From an uncultured Caulobacterales bacterium (GTDB lineage: Bacteria > Pseudomonadota > Alphaproteobacteria > Caulobacterales > Maricaulaceae): 20,554 nt of DNA. The notes below the pieces were generated by a model. That model made no database searches. It saw only the letters and a list, made by a program, of their open reading frames with translations, and had not been told where the DNA came from. Below are positions 13,879 to 20,554 of this stretch, one piece after another (position 1 is the stretch's first letter; each line of letters begins with the position of its first letter). The translations under genes were made by a program, and so were the position numbers. The stretch spans positions 1 through 20,554 of the forward strand of contig CALLME010000188.1 of NCBI GenBank assembly GCA_938007945.1. Direction: 5' to 3'.

Positions 13879-13902
13879 GTTTGATTAGGCAGGGGCAAGA
13901 TA

Positions 13903-16731
13903 ATGAAACGCATATTGTTACTAACGGCGTCCGCAGCCTATTTAGGCTATGGCGGAGCAGTCTTCGCAAATGAAGCCACGAATGTTGAGGATACAACACC
14001 TCTAAGCATGGAAGAAATTCTTAAATGGAATTCAGAATACAGGGCGAGCGAACCAAGCGCAGTCTTGTCCTCTGGGTCTCAGGTCGGCGGGCCGCCTGTG
14101 CTTCCCCCCAAAGTGCCCGCAGCTATTAAGGCGCAAGCCATATCGCAATATGCGCAAGTTTCTGATCAAGCTACATCCCGCTCTGATAATGAAGAAGATA
14201 AGATAATTTCTGAAGGACAAGTGGGGAAGACTTTGGTTCCAATTGTAGAACCAAAAGAGAGAACAGCACCAGAGCCAATCAATAAACCAAAAAGGGATGT
14301 ACCAGCCTTTGAAATCGGATTGCCATTGCTATTGGATGAGCGGTATCTCGGCGAACTCTCTGTTCGCGTTATTGGAGATCGAGTCCTTCTGCCAGTTGGT
14401 AAATTTATTGAGCTCGTATCGCCTGACTTCACGTCTCCAACTCTGACAGCCATAGAGGCCTCGGCAATTGATGGCTTTTTGGAAATTGGGACTTTCTCGA
14501 TTGAAGGTGTGACTTTCAACTATAACCCCCAGTTACAGCAAATTGAAATCGTTTCATCCAACGATTCACGGGATGTCAAAGTTCTGAAGCTCGGCGTTGA
14601 AGAACGGGAGCGAACGCAAGTATTGGAAGAACCTGCGAATATTTCTTTCTTTGTTACGCCTATAATCAGTGCAGAATATTTATGGGATAATGAAGACCCT
14701 GCTTCGGATAATAACTTATCTCCTTTCGGGACAATAGATGTGGGCGGCCGTGTCGGGGGTTTGAAAGGCGTCGCTTTCTTATCTCGGCAAAGTTTCGACA
14801 CCCGTAATGGATTTGATTTCACGCGGGACGAAACCCAACTTATTTATGATGTCTTTCCAAGGCTTATGCGCATTACGGCCGGTGACTTACGTCCTCGCGG
14901 TGATAATCTGCAAACTGTCCCGTCAATTGCGGGTATATCCGTTGAAAGATTTTTTGACTTAGAACCGAACCGTCTCTTCCGCCCGACCTCTCAAACAGGC
15001 TTCGAGCTTGAGCGGCCCTCAACTGTTGAAATTCGTATTAATGGGATTACGCAGCGGGAAATATTCTTACGACCCGGGCGTTACGATGTGCGTGATTTAC
15101 CGCTCGTTCAAGGGTCAAACTTGGTTGATATTGTTATCAGAGATGATCTAGGGCGGGAGCGCATCATTTCTGACCGTAACTTCTTTGATTTCGGTCTGTT
15201 GGAAGAAGGAATTTGGGACTATTCCATTGCCGGCGGTGTTCGTTCGCAGTTTGATGAAAACGGAATAGATTATACCGATGATCCCGTTGTAACGGCCTTT
15301 ATCCGTGGGGGCGTTTCTAAATCCATGACCCTTGGGGCCGATATTCAAGCTGACTCAACTGGCCTTAATGGCGGCGGGTCTGCACTCTGGGCCACATCTC
15401 TTGGCGTGTTCCGCGTTGGACTTTCTGCCAGTGAACGAAAAAACTTAGGCAGCGGTTTCGCTGCAGATGCGGCCTTCAATGCGACAGGTTTTTTCGGCGC
15501 CGAGGGTCAGACCCGATGGAATGCTACATTGGGTGGTCGTTATAATTCCAGGAAGTTCTCTGTGCTCCCGGCTTCAACACTTAATGCCGATGAGGTGCCA
15601 ACTGGTGGAGTTGGGGCAGACTTTGGCGATGTCTTAGAGGGTTTTACAGGCGGCCAGCAAACGACGAAGTTTAACCTCAATGGTGGCCTCCAACTATCGC
15701 AAAACAGGTGGAGTGCGACGGCCAATGCGAATTACATTTCATCTTATGGTGATCGTCGCGATACCTATAATGTTATTGGCGGTGTTAACTACACCTTTAC
15801 GCCGCAATTTTCAGCGGGTGTCTTTGTAAGACATATTCGTAGTCAGTTTGACAGGGAAACAGGTGCAAATTTCCAGCTTACTTGGAGACCAGGACGCAAT
15901 CATGATGTTCGGGCGCGCTACGATACGCTACGTAATGAGGCGCAAATTGAGTATAGCCGTAGTGCGACTCCCGTTGTGGGGTCTCTGAATTACAGTGTCG
16001 GCGCACTCTCTAATTTTGACACGAATAGCTACTCATTAAATGGAGATGCCTTTTATATCGGTAACAGATTTGAAGCTTTTGCACGGCATGACGTATCGAC
16101 CAATTTCGGAGCGAACGATCAAACACGTCAGGTTAGCCGCGCAAGTATACGTAGTTCGATCGCTTTCGCGGATGGTGCGATAGCTCTGGGGCGTCCAATT
16201 GGAGAGTCTTTCGCCATTGTCAGTCAACATAAATCATTGGCAGGTAAGAAAGTATATATTGACCCCACAGAGGGTGGGCACTCATCCGCATCAGGGGCGC
16301 TTGGACCTGCACTGGCCGCTGAGATTAATCCTTTTTCAGAACGCTCTGTCTATTACGATGTCGAAGACTTACCGGTTGGTTATGACCTTGGCGAGGGGCA
16401 GTTTAATGTCAAACCCCCACTCAATGCAGGCTATAAAGTCCAAATAGGTTCCGGCGCGTCGTTCACGATGATTGGTCAAGTTGTAAATAAGCTTACCGGA
16501 GAAGCCATACCCTTTGTTGGTGGCCGTCTTGAAAGTAAGGATAGGCCGGCATCTGACCCAATTCTTGCTTTCACAAACCGCAATGGGCGACTGGCCGCGA
16601 CGGGTCTTGTTCCGGGAAGCTATACATTAATATTGCTGACCGAGCCGAACTATAAACAAGATATTGTAATCACTAAAGATGGGGACTCACTCGTCAATAT
16701 TGGCGAAATACGTGTCGACATAACTGAATAA
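13903..16731 (+). CDS. Outer-membrane fimbrial usher (CsuD/FimD-like) with N-terminal extension
   Basis: A 942-residue usher that catalyses subunit assembly and secretes the fibre through the outer membrane. Signal peptide 1-22 (ends VFA). Residues 24-133 are a low-complexity Pro/Ala/Glu/Lys-rich extension not usual in ushers. The N-terminal binding domain starts near FEIGLPLLLDERYLGELSVR, followed by the beta barrel. A plug-domain-like block sits near residues 373-420 (VEIRINGITQREIFLRPGRY, then LVQGSNLVDIVIRDDLGRE). C-terminal domains include VVNKLTGEAIPFVGGRL and NRNGRLAATGLVPGSYTL, matching usher C-terminal domains. Typical Csu-type ushers are about 830 residues, and the surplus is the N-terminal extension. 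GGGGCAAG precedes the ATG; the chaperone ends 24 bp upstream. Confidence 0.92.
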   Translation: MKRILLLTASAAYLGYGGAVFANEATNVEDTTPLSMEEILKWNSEYRASEPSAVLSSGSQVGGPPVLPPKVPAAIKAQAISQYAQVSDQATSRSDNEEDKIISEGQVGKTLVPIVEPKERTAPEPINKPKRDVPAFEIGLPLLLDERYLGELSVRVIGDRVLLPVGKFIELVSPDFTSPTLTAIEASAIDGFLEIGTFSIEGVTFNYNPQLQQIEIVSSNDSRDVKVLKLGVEERERTQVLEEPANISFFVTPIISAEYLWDNEDPASDNNLSPFGTIDVGGRVGGLKGVAFLSRQSFDTRNGFDFTRDETQLIYDVFPRLMRITAGDLRPRGDNLQTVPSIAGISVERFFDLEPNRLFRPTSQTGFELERPSTVEIRINGITQREIFLRPGRYDVRDLPLVQGSNLVDIVIRDDLGRERIISDRNFFDFGLLEEGIWDYSIAGGVRSQFDENGIDYTDDPVVTAFIRGGVSKSMTLGADIQADSTGLNGGGSALWATSLGVFRVGLSASERKNLGSGFAADAAFNATGFFGAEGQTRWNATLGGRYNSRKFSVLPASTLNADEVPTGGVGADFGDVLEGFTGGQQTTKFNLNGGLQLSQNRWSATANANYISSYGDRRDTYNVIGGVNYTFTPQFSAGVFVRHIRSQFDRETGANFQLTWRPGRNHDVRARYDTLRNEAQIEYSRSATPVVGSLNYSVGALSNFDTNSYSLNGDAFYIGNRFEAFARHDVSTNFGANDQTRQVSRASIRSSIAFADGAIALGRPIGESFAIVSQHKSLAGKKVYIDPTEGGHSSASGALGPALAAEINPFSERSVYYDVEDLPVGYDLGEGQFNVKPPLNAGYKVQIGSGASFTMIGQVVNKLTGEAIPFVGGRLESKDRPASDPILAFTNRNGRLAATGLVPGSYTLILLTEPNYKQDIVITKDGDSLVNIGEIRVDITE

Positions 16732-16743
16732 AGGGTGAGACTT

Positions 16744-17664
16744 ATGCTTAAATATTTTTCAAAAATAGTATTACCGAGCTTAGCCATAATGGCGGGGGCC
16801 GCGGCTTCTCCTCAAGCCTGCGAGCTTTCTCTCGAGAGCGCAAATCAAATGAGGTTTGAAGACTATAGCAGCGTTGATCGTGAAGCGCGGCCACAGAAAA
16901 TAACGCTGCGGTTACGTAATGATGGCGATGAGGCTTGCATAGGCAACATATCCGTTGACGCAGTTGATGGGGATGGACATCTTTTAGGTCTGGCCGGAGA
17001 GAAGATGAGCTATGGCATATTTTCGGCCCGAGAAACGTCTCAAGTCCTCTTTCAAGCCGGTACGCAAGCCCAGAACCAATTTGCGCTGCGAGTCCCAGCG
17101 CAAAGCTCCCATACGCTCGACATGTATATGGTCATTGATCGTCTGCAAAACTTGCCTGCGGGCACTTATATAGCCGATCTAAACCTGAATATTCAGAGCC
17201 AGGCCTTAAGCCTTCTTGATTCAATGACTATTCGGGTAGGCGCGAATATCCGCCCAAGCTTGCAAGCCAATTTTACAGGTATCGGGCATCTGGTTTCCTC
17301 TGAAAACACCTCTGGCTCAGGGTCCGCTCGCCAAAAGGCCGTTTTGGATCTGGGTGAGTTAACGCCTAATGAGACGCGCAAATTAGGACTTCAAATCCGC
17401 GCTAATGCGCCGGTCAGCATAAGAGTTAGCTCTGAAAACTCAGGAGCGCTACAGCATGAATATGATGAAGGAGAAATACCTTATGGCGTGCGTTTAAACC
17501 GCCAAGATTTGGATTTGTCTTTAGCCTCCGTGCTCAATGGCTATGCCTCACCAAAGAAAAACGGGCGTACGAACCCGCTTACAATAAGATTGAGCGACTT
17601 CGGAAAAAATGTACCTGCTGGAAATTACTCGGACGTCCTGACGTTCCGCATAAGTGCAAGGTAA
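16744..17664 (+). CDS. Two-domain fimbrial tip subunit (CsuE-like)
   Basis: A 306-residue secreted protein, last in the operon, as tip adhesin genes are in Csu-type loci. The ATG at 16744 has AGGGTGAGA upstream; a GTG at 16735 is less likely. Signal peptide about 1-25, mature start near Cys26. Two spore-coat-U-like domains can be seen because the closing strand block occurs twice: LPAGTYIADLNLNI (137-150) and VPAGNYSDVLTFRI (290-303). Cys26 and Cys65 can pair in the first domain; the second domain has no cysteine. The N-terminal domain would be the receptor-binding tip and the C-terminal one the pilin domain that joins the fibre. The usher stop is 12 bp upstream. Confidence 0.8.
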   Translation: MLKYFSKIVLPSLAIMAGAAASPQACELSLESANQMRFEDYSSVDREARPQKITLRLRNDGDEACIGNISVDAVDGDGHLLGLAGEKMSYGIFSARETSQVLFQAGTQAQNQFALRVPAQSSHTLDMYMVIDRLQNLPAGTYIADLNLNIQSQALSLLDSMTIRVGANIRPSLQANFTGIGHLVSSENTSGSGSARQKAVLDLGELTPNETRKLGLQIRANAPVSIRVSSENSGALQHEYDEGEIPYGVRLNRQDLDLSLASVLNGYASPKKNGRTNPLTIRLSDFGKNVPAGNYSDVLTFRISAR

Positions 17665-17667
17665 GAC

Positions 17668-18081
17668 TTAAATCCCGGCCGGAGATAATGTGACGCTTAA
17701 AGAGCGCGCAATATTATCAGCTTCAGATCTCGTTACGCCTGATAGAAAAATATCAGCACGTCCGCGCTTTGCGCTTGAAAGCGGGTTGACGACAGCTTGC
17801 CCTGTAATCGTAGAGGCTGATTGCCCTTCGAGATGCACGGTGCCGTCAATTCCGCTAACTGTGCCGACGGTGACCATATGGGGCGTGTTACAAAATCTGT
17901 TTAACTGCCCAATTTTGAAAGAATTCGCTGAAATCTCAACAACATTTCGATCTAAACTTGCCGAACATGATACAGGCACAGAGGCGGTAACACGAATATC
18001 AACGGATGCTGGACCTGCTGAGATTGTAGGTGATATCAGCATAACCATTGGCGCCGCCAAAATAAATTTTAATATCTTCAT
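17668..18081 (-). CDS. Small secreted pilin-like protein, convergent with the fimbrial operon
   Basis: A 137-residue protein with a signal peptide (1-22, ends ISA). The mature part has VTASVPVSCSASL with Cys39 and IGQLNRFCNTPHMVTV with Cys64, the spacing and CN-P pattern of spore-coat-U pilins, and ends ARSLSVTLSPAGI, close to the C-terminus of the major pilin here (TLTVTLTPQGV). It is shorter than the other subunits. AAGGGA about 9 nt before the ATG supports the start. Its stop is 3 bp from the tip gene stop, so the two transcripts converge and may interfere. It may be an extra or alternative subunit with its own control; no function is established. The 18082-18310 region upstream is AT-rich and must hold its promoter, but none is clear. 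Confidence 0.65.
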   Translation of the reverse strand: MKILKFILAAPMVMLISPTISAGPASVDIRVTASVPVSCSASLDRNVVEISANSFKIGQLNRFCNTPHMVTVGTVSGIDGTVHLEGQSASTITGQAVVNPLSSAKRGRADIFLSGVTRSEADNIARSLSVTLSPAGI

Positions 18082-18310
18082 GATGCGTCCCTTTAGTCAA
18101 GCGCCAGAAAAACTCTAATACTCCCAAAAATACTTAGCAGCATAGAGTTTCAATATGATTAATGATTGCAACATCTAACTTACAACGAATTACCTATTTT
18201 ACGTGAAGTTCAGTGGAGACGCATTGAGTGAATTAACTAAAAGAGTCTCAAAGAAGATATCTATTAATGTCCGCTAAGCCTCCACTCCAGCCGTAAAGCA
18301 CCTAATCCAA

Positions 18311-18339
18311 CAAAAAAGCGCGCCGCTGAGGACGCGCTT
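18311..18339 (-). terminator. Intrinsic terminator of the dienelactone hydrolase gene
   Basis: On the minus strand AAGCGCG (18339-18333), a 10-nt loop, CGCGCTT (18322-18316) and a run of T (complement of 18312-18317) form a 7-bp GC-rich stem followed by six T, 20 bp after the hydrolase stop. Confidence 0.85.
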
Positions 18340-18360
18340 CTCGGTCTAATTCAGCTTCGC

Positions 18361-19104
18361 CTAGCTCGCGACGACGGCCCCGTGCATCGCAAAGACTTCT
18401 TGCAAGAGGTCTTGCGAGGCGAGGGTCGCGCGGCGGGCGCTGTCTTCATTATACATCAAGCCGTTCTTTTTATCAGATGCCTCGGGTACGGTGAAGGCGT
18501 GGCTTGTCTGGCCATAGGCATGGAGTTGCCAGTCGCATTTCGCTGCCGTGAGTTCTTCGCCGAGCGCCGTCACATGTTCTGGCGGGGCCATCGGGTCGTC
18601 CCAACCATGAGCGACGAGGACTTTGGACTTGATTTTCTTCGTCTTGGCGCCTTCGGGGGCGTCAAGCAGACCGTGGAAAGAGATGGCCGCTTTCAGATCC
18701 ATCCCTGCGCGCGCCATGTCCAGCGTGCAAAGGCCGCCAAAGCAAAAGCCCATCGCCGCCATATGGCTCTCGTCCACCTGCTCTAACGCAGCGGCGGCTT
18801 TATAGCCTGCCTTGAGGCGCTTAAGCAGAACGGCACGATCTTCTTTGAGTGGCCCCATCATGGCCATTTTCTCATCAATTGTGTCGGGCTGAACGCCGTC
18901 GCCGTAATTATCAAGAGCGAAGCCGACATAGCCCTGTGCTGCCATTTCAACGGCTTTGCCTTGCGCAAAGTTATCAAGCCCGCCCCAGGCGTGATTGATC
19001 AAAACACAAGGCTTTGGATCGGCGAAACTCTCATCCCATGCGAGGTAGCCCACGCATCTCTGGTCGCCGTCTTTGTACTCAACTGGTTTCGTGACAATGT
19101 TCAT
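18361..19104 (-). CDS. Dienelactone hydrolase family protein
   Basis: A 247-residue alpha/beta hydrolase. Visible: VLINHAWGG (34-42) near the oxyanion site, the nucleophile motif GFCFGG with Cys121, Asp170 in HGWDDPM (166-172), and His202 in TSHAF (200-204). This is the Cys-Asp-His triad of the dienelactone hydrolase family, which acts on lactones or esters; the real substrate is unknown because most members outside aromatic degradation clusters have no known pathway, and no such pathway genes are nearby. No signal peptide, so cytoplasmic. AGAGGGAAA lies about 5-13 nt upstream of the ATG at 19104. It is a single-gene unit with its own promoter, operator-like palindrome and terminator. Confidence 0.9.
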   Translation of the reverse strand: MNIVTKPVEYKDGDQRCVGYLAWDESFADPKPCVLINHAWGGLDNFAQGKAVEMAAQGYVGFALDNYGDGVQPDTIDEKMAMMGPLKEDRAVLLKRLKAGYKAAAALEQVDESHMAAMGFCFGGLCTLDMARAGMDLKAAISFHGLLDAPEGAKTKKIKSKVLVAHGWDDPMAPPEHVTALGEELTAAKCDWQLHAYGQTSHAFTVPEASDKKNGLMYNEDSARRATLASQDLLQEVFAMHGAVVAS

Positions 19105-19122
19105 AAGATTTCCCTCTTGGTC

Positions 19123-19140
19123 AATTTATCATGATAAATT
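19123..19140. promoter_or_regulatory. Perfect 18-bp palindrome, likely operator of the hydrolase gene
   Basis: AATTTATCATGATAAATT equals its own reverse complement. It lies about +6 to +23 relative to the transcription start predicted from the promoter at 19153-19181, and just before the ribosome binding site. This position suits a repressor. The regulator is not in the window and is not identified. Confidence 0.6.
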
Positions 19141-19152
19141 TGTATTGGCGTT

Positions 19153-19181
19153 CATATAGGAACGCGCTGATTGAGGGTCAA
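19153..19181 (-). promoter_or_regulatory. Sigma-70-type promoter of the hydrolase gene
   Basis: On the minus strand TTGACC (19181-19176), a 17-bp spacer, then TATATG (19158-19153). The -35 has one mismatch and the -10 two mismatches to consensus; the spacing is ideal. The start site would fall near 19146. Confidence 0.5.
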
Positions 19182-19335
19182 TGCATAGCCAGTGCCAGAG
19201 CTGCTAAACTTCCTAAAAAGCGGGCTATTTCAATAAAATAACAGGACTATTAAGGCTTTATTAGCCATGTTTTTGCATCATTGCGTCAAAGTCCACCTCA
19301 GGCATTTCTGTCTGCGACACTTAATGGAGAGCCTT

Positions 19336-20244
19336 ATGTCTGCTCGTAAAACCTTCGCCCTGTCGACTGCTGCGATAATTCTGACGGCATGCGCCACAGC
19401 GCAGGAAAATCCGCAATATCAATATAGCACAAAATATAAAGGCGACTCCCCTTACGCAACGACGCAGGGCGCGACACAAGGCACCACTTATGCCTCAAAC
19501 ACACTCCCCGCACAAACGCAGAATGTCGTTTTCCAGCAGCAGCCTGTTGAAATAAGCTATCATTCTCAAGCCGCATATAGCGCCACAAGCTATGCGACGA
19601 CCACACAAGCAGGCCCAAGCTATTCTCGCGTAAATGCCGCTTGTATCCAGCAAAATGCGCAGCATACGCCAGGATGTGAGCCGAGCTCTGTCGCCATCAC
19701 ACAGACAACGGCGCATGTTGCTGCGCCTTACGCCCCGCAGCCTCAAACGCTTTACGCCACAGACCGCACGGAAATAACGATTGTCTCGCCCACCGAGCAA
19801 GCGATGCCAGACAGCTACGGGACACCAGGCTATGAAGCGATGAAAAACGCGGAAAGCGGTTGGAGCTATGAGCCGGCTATGACGCCAGAATGGGAAGTCG
19901 CGCAATCCACACGGTCTGCGCCTGCATCCTCTGCGCCCGCACCTTCTTCAACTGCTCTCTTGGGTCAATCTGTACCTGTGACAGAACCGTTTGAGTCCGC
20001 CCTGCCCGCACCGTCAGCGCGCCATGCGGAAATCTACAGCGCGCGCTCGCCCGTGATGATGCCACGCGCAGAGCAGAGCTTCACGCTTGGCACACAACGT
20101 GAAGTGGTTGCAGGCGATACGGTTTATAGCTTTGCCCGCAAACTTTGCAGTTCAATTGATGAGATTAAGGCCATGAATAGCTTGGGCGCTGATTTCAACA
20201 TCCGCTTGGGCGACAGTATACGCCTGCCCGCGTCAAAGTGCTAA
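19336..20244 (+). CDS. LysM-domain lipoprotein with low-complexity linker
   Basis: A 302-residue lipoprotein. The ATG at 19336 has GGAGA about 6 nt upstream and gives a clean lipoprotein signal: positive N-terminus, hydrophobic core, and lipobox LTAC with Cys19; a longer reading from 19267 adds an unlikely His-rich leader. Residues 20-250 are low complexity (Thr, Ala, Ser, Gln, Tyr, Pro). A C-terminal LysM domain (about 255-298) has VVAGDTVYSFARKL, EIKAMNSL and RLGDSIRLPA. LysM binds peptidoglycan, so the protein probably tethers the membrane (inner or outer leaflet not determined) to the cell wall. No catalytic domain such as peptidase M23 is present, unlike NlpD. It has two cysteines in or after the LysM domain, which is uncommon. 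Confidence 0.82.
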   Translation: MSARKTFALSTAAIILTACATAQENPQYQYSTKYKGDSPYATTQGATQGTTYASNTLPAQTQNVVFQQQPVEISYHSQAAYSATSYATTTQAGPSYSRVNAACIQQNAQHTPGCEPSSVAITQTTAHVAAPYAPQPQTLYATDRTEITIVSPTEQAMPDSYGTPGYEAMKNAESGWSYEPAMTPEWEVAQSTRSAPASSAPAPSSTALLGQSVPVTEPFESALPAPSARHAEIYSARSPVMMPRAEQSFTLGTQREVVAGDTVYSFARKLCSSIDEIKAMNSLGADFNIRLGDSIRLPASKC

Positions 20245-20263
20245 GCGCTAAGCGCTAAAGCAC
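20238..20263. repeat. Tandem 7-bp repeat and hairpin over the LysM gene stop
   Basis: Units of CTAAGCG repeat from 20241, forming two AGCGCT palindromes. GTGCT at 20238 can pair with AGCAC at 20259-20263, closing an imperfect hairpin around them. No T-run follows, so if it terminates transcription it is not by the standard intrinsic signal. Confidence 0.4.
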
Positions 20264-20455
20264 GATACGGCAAATGAGTAGCAATATAAGCGCAATTGCA
20301 TAGGCCATTGCCGCTATACATATTGCGTAGACCATTGCCGCTATCCACAATGTCAACAAGCCAGATTTGGCGGCTATAGTGCGCTCATCGTTAGCGCCTC
20401 GCCACGCGCAGCCATGGCTACAATTGATATATGCGCCAACGACAATTTTTATCAA
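20255..20455 (-). CDS. Doubtful small membrane ORF
   Basis: A 66-residue frame with a TTG start and no ribosome binding site. The C-terminal half (about 33-66) is strongly hydrophobic and repetitive because of the 27-bp tandem repeat, and would form one TM helix. It resembles no family I know. The in-frame repeat is compatible with coding but is weak evidence. The rest of 20264-20554 shows no other gene or signal. Confidence 0.15.
   Translation of the reverse strand: MIKIVVGAYINCSHGCAWRGANDERTIAAKSGLLTLWIAAMVYAICIAAMAYAIALILLLICRIVL
20295..20348. repeat. Tandem 27-bp repeat, two copies
   Basis: Units at 20295-20321 and 20322-20348 differ at two of the first 23 bases; both contain CCATTGCCGCTAT. 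The period is a multiple of three. On the minus strand they fall in a 66-codon frame (20455-20255) and encode IAAMVYAIC and IAAMAYAIA. Confidence 0.7.
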
Positions 20456-20554
20456 ATTCTATAAAGACAGATAATGTGTCTCGCTCACGTAGCGCGCCCA
20501 CTTATTTGGCATCGTTATAGTCATAAAAATTAGGTGCAATCAACAGAATCTGCG

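Noticed and set aside
19250..19264. TTAA-N7-TTAG upstream of the LysM lipoprotein as a CtrA site
   Set aside because: It has one mismatch in the core half-site and no further support; such matches are common in AT-rich DNA.

Overview
The window looks like chromosome from a dimorphic, surface-attaching alphaproteobacterium, probably a marine relative of Caulobacter in the Hyphomonadaceae/Maricaulales range. This is inferred from gene content (a holdfast-type hfs polysaccharide locus, CtrA-like boxes of the form TTAA-N7-TTAAC, alphaproteobacterial start and RBS patterns) and from roughly even GC with AT-rich intergenic stretches. No rRNA, tRNA, CRISPR array, insertion sequence or phage gene was seen.

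Region 1 (1-7771) is a polysaccharide synthesis and export locus resembling the Caulobacter holdfast genes. A rightward, tightly overlapping operon encodes a flippase (HfsF-like, cut by the left edge), a family 2 glycosyltransferase, a NodB-type deacetylase (HfsH-like) and a second family 2 glycosyltransferase (HfsG-like). Converging on it are leftward hfsB and hfsA, a P-loop partner and a Wzz/GumC-type co-polymerase. The outer-membrane export protein hfsD is divergent from hfsA across a 127-bp intergenic region with CtrA-like half-sites. Together they would assemble a repeat unit, flip it, polymerise it, deacetylate it and export it. HfsB has lost the P-loop lysine, and HfsA carries a tyrosine-rich cytoplasmic tail.

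Region 2 (7772-11379) is housekeeping: a small Sel1-repeat protein and peptide chain release factor 3 (prfC), both leftward. They are followed by a sparsely coding stretch and a decayed DUF1772-type membrane protein gene, broken by an 11-bp near-duplication and a nonsense codon.

Region 3 (11380-18081) is an archaic (Csu/spore-coat-U type) chaperone-usher fimbria: minor subunit, likely major pilin, periplasmic chaperone, outer-membrane usher with a long N-terminal extension, and a two-domain tip subunit. An exact CtrA-type box lies upstream, and a strong intrinsic terminator sits between the major pilin and the chaperone, where it could set subunit stoichiometry. A small secreted pilin-like protein is encoded convergently at the end.

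Region 4 (18082-20554) holds a dienelactone hydrolase family gene with a readable promoter and a perfect 18-bp palindromic operator candidate, and a LysM lipoprotein. The last 310 bases contain only repeats and a doubtful small ORF.

The overall theme is surface adhesion: a holdfast-like polysaccharide and an archaic fimbria about 4 kb apart, both with CtrA-like sequences at their promoters.
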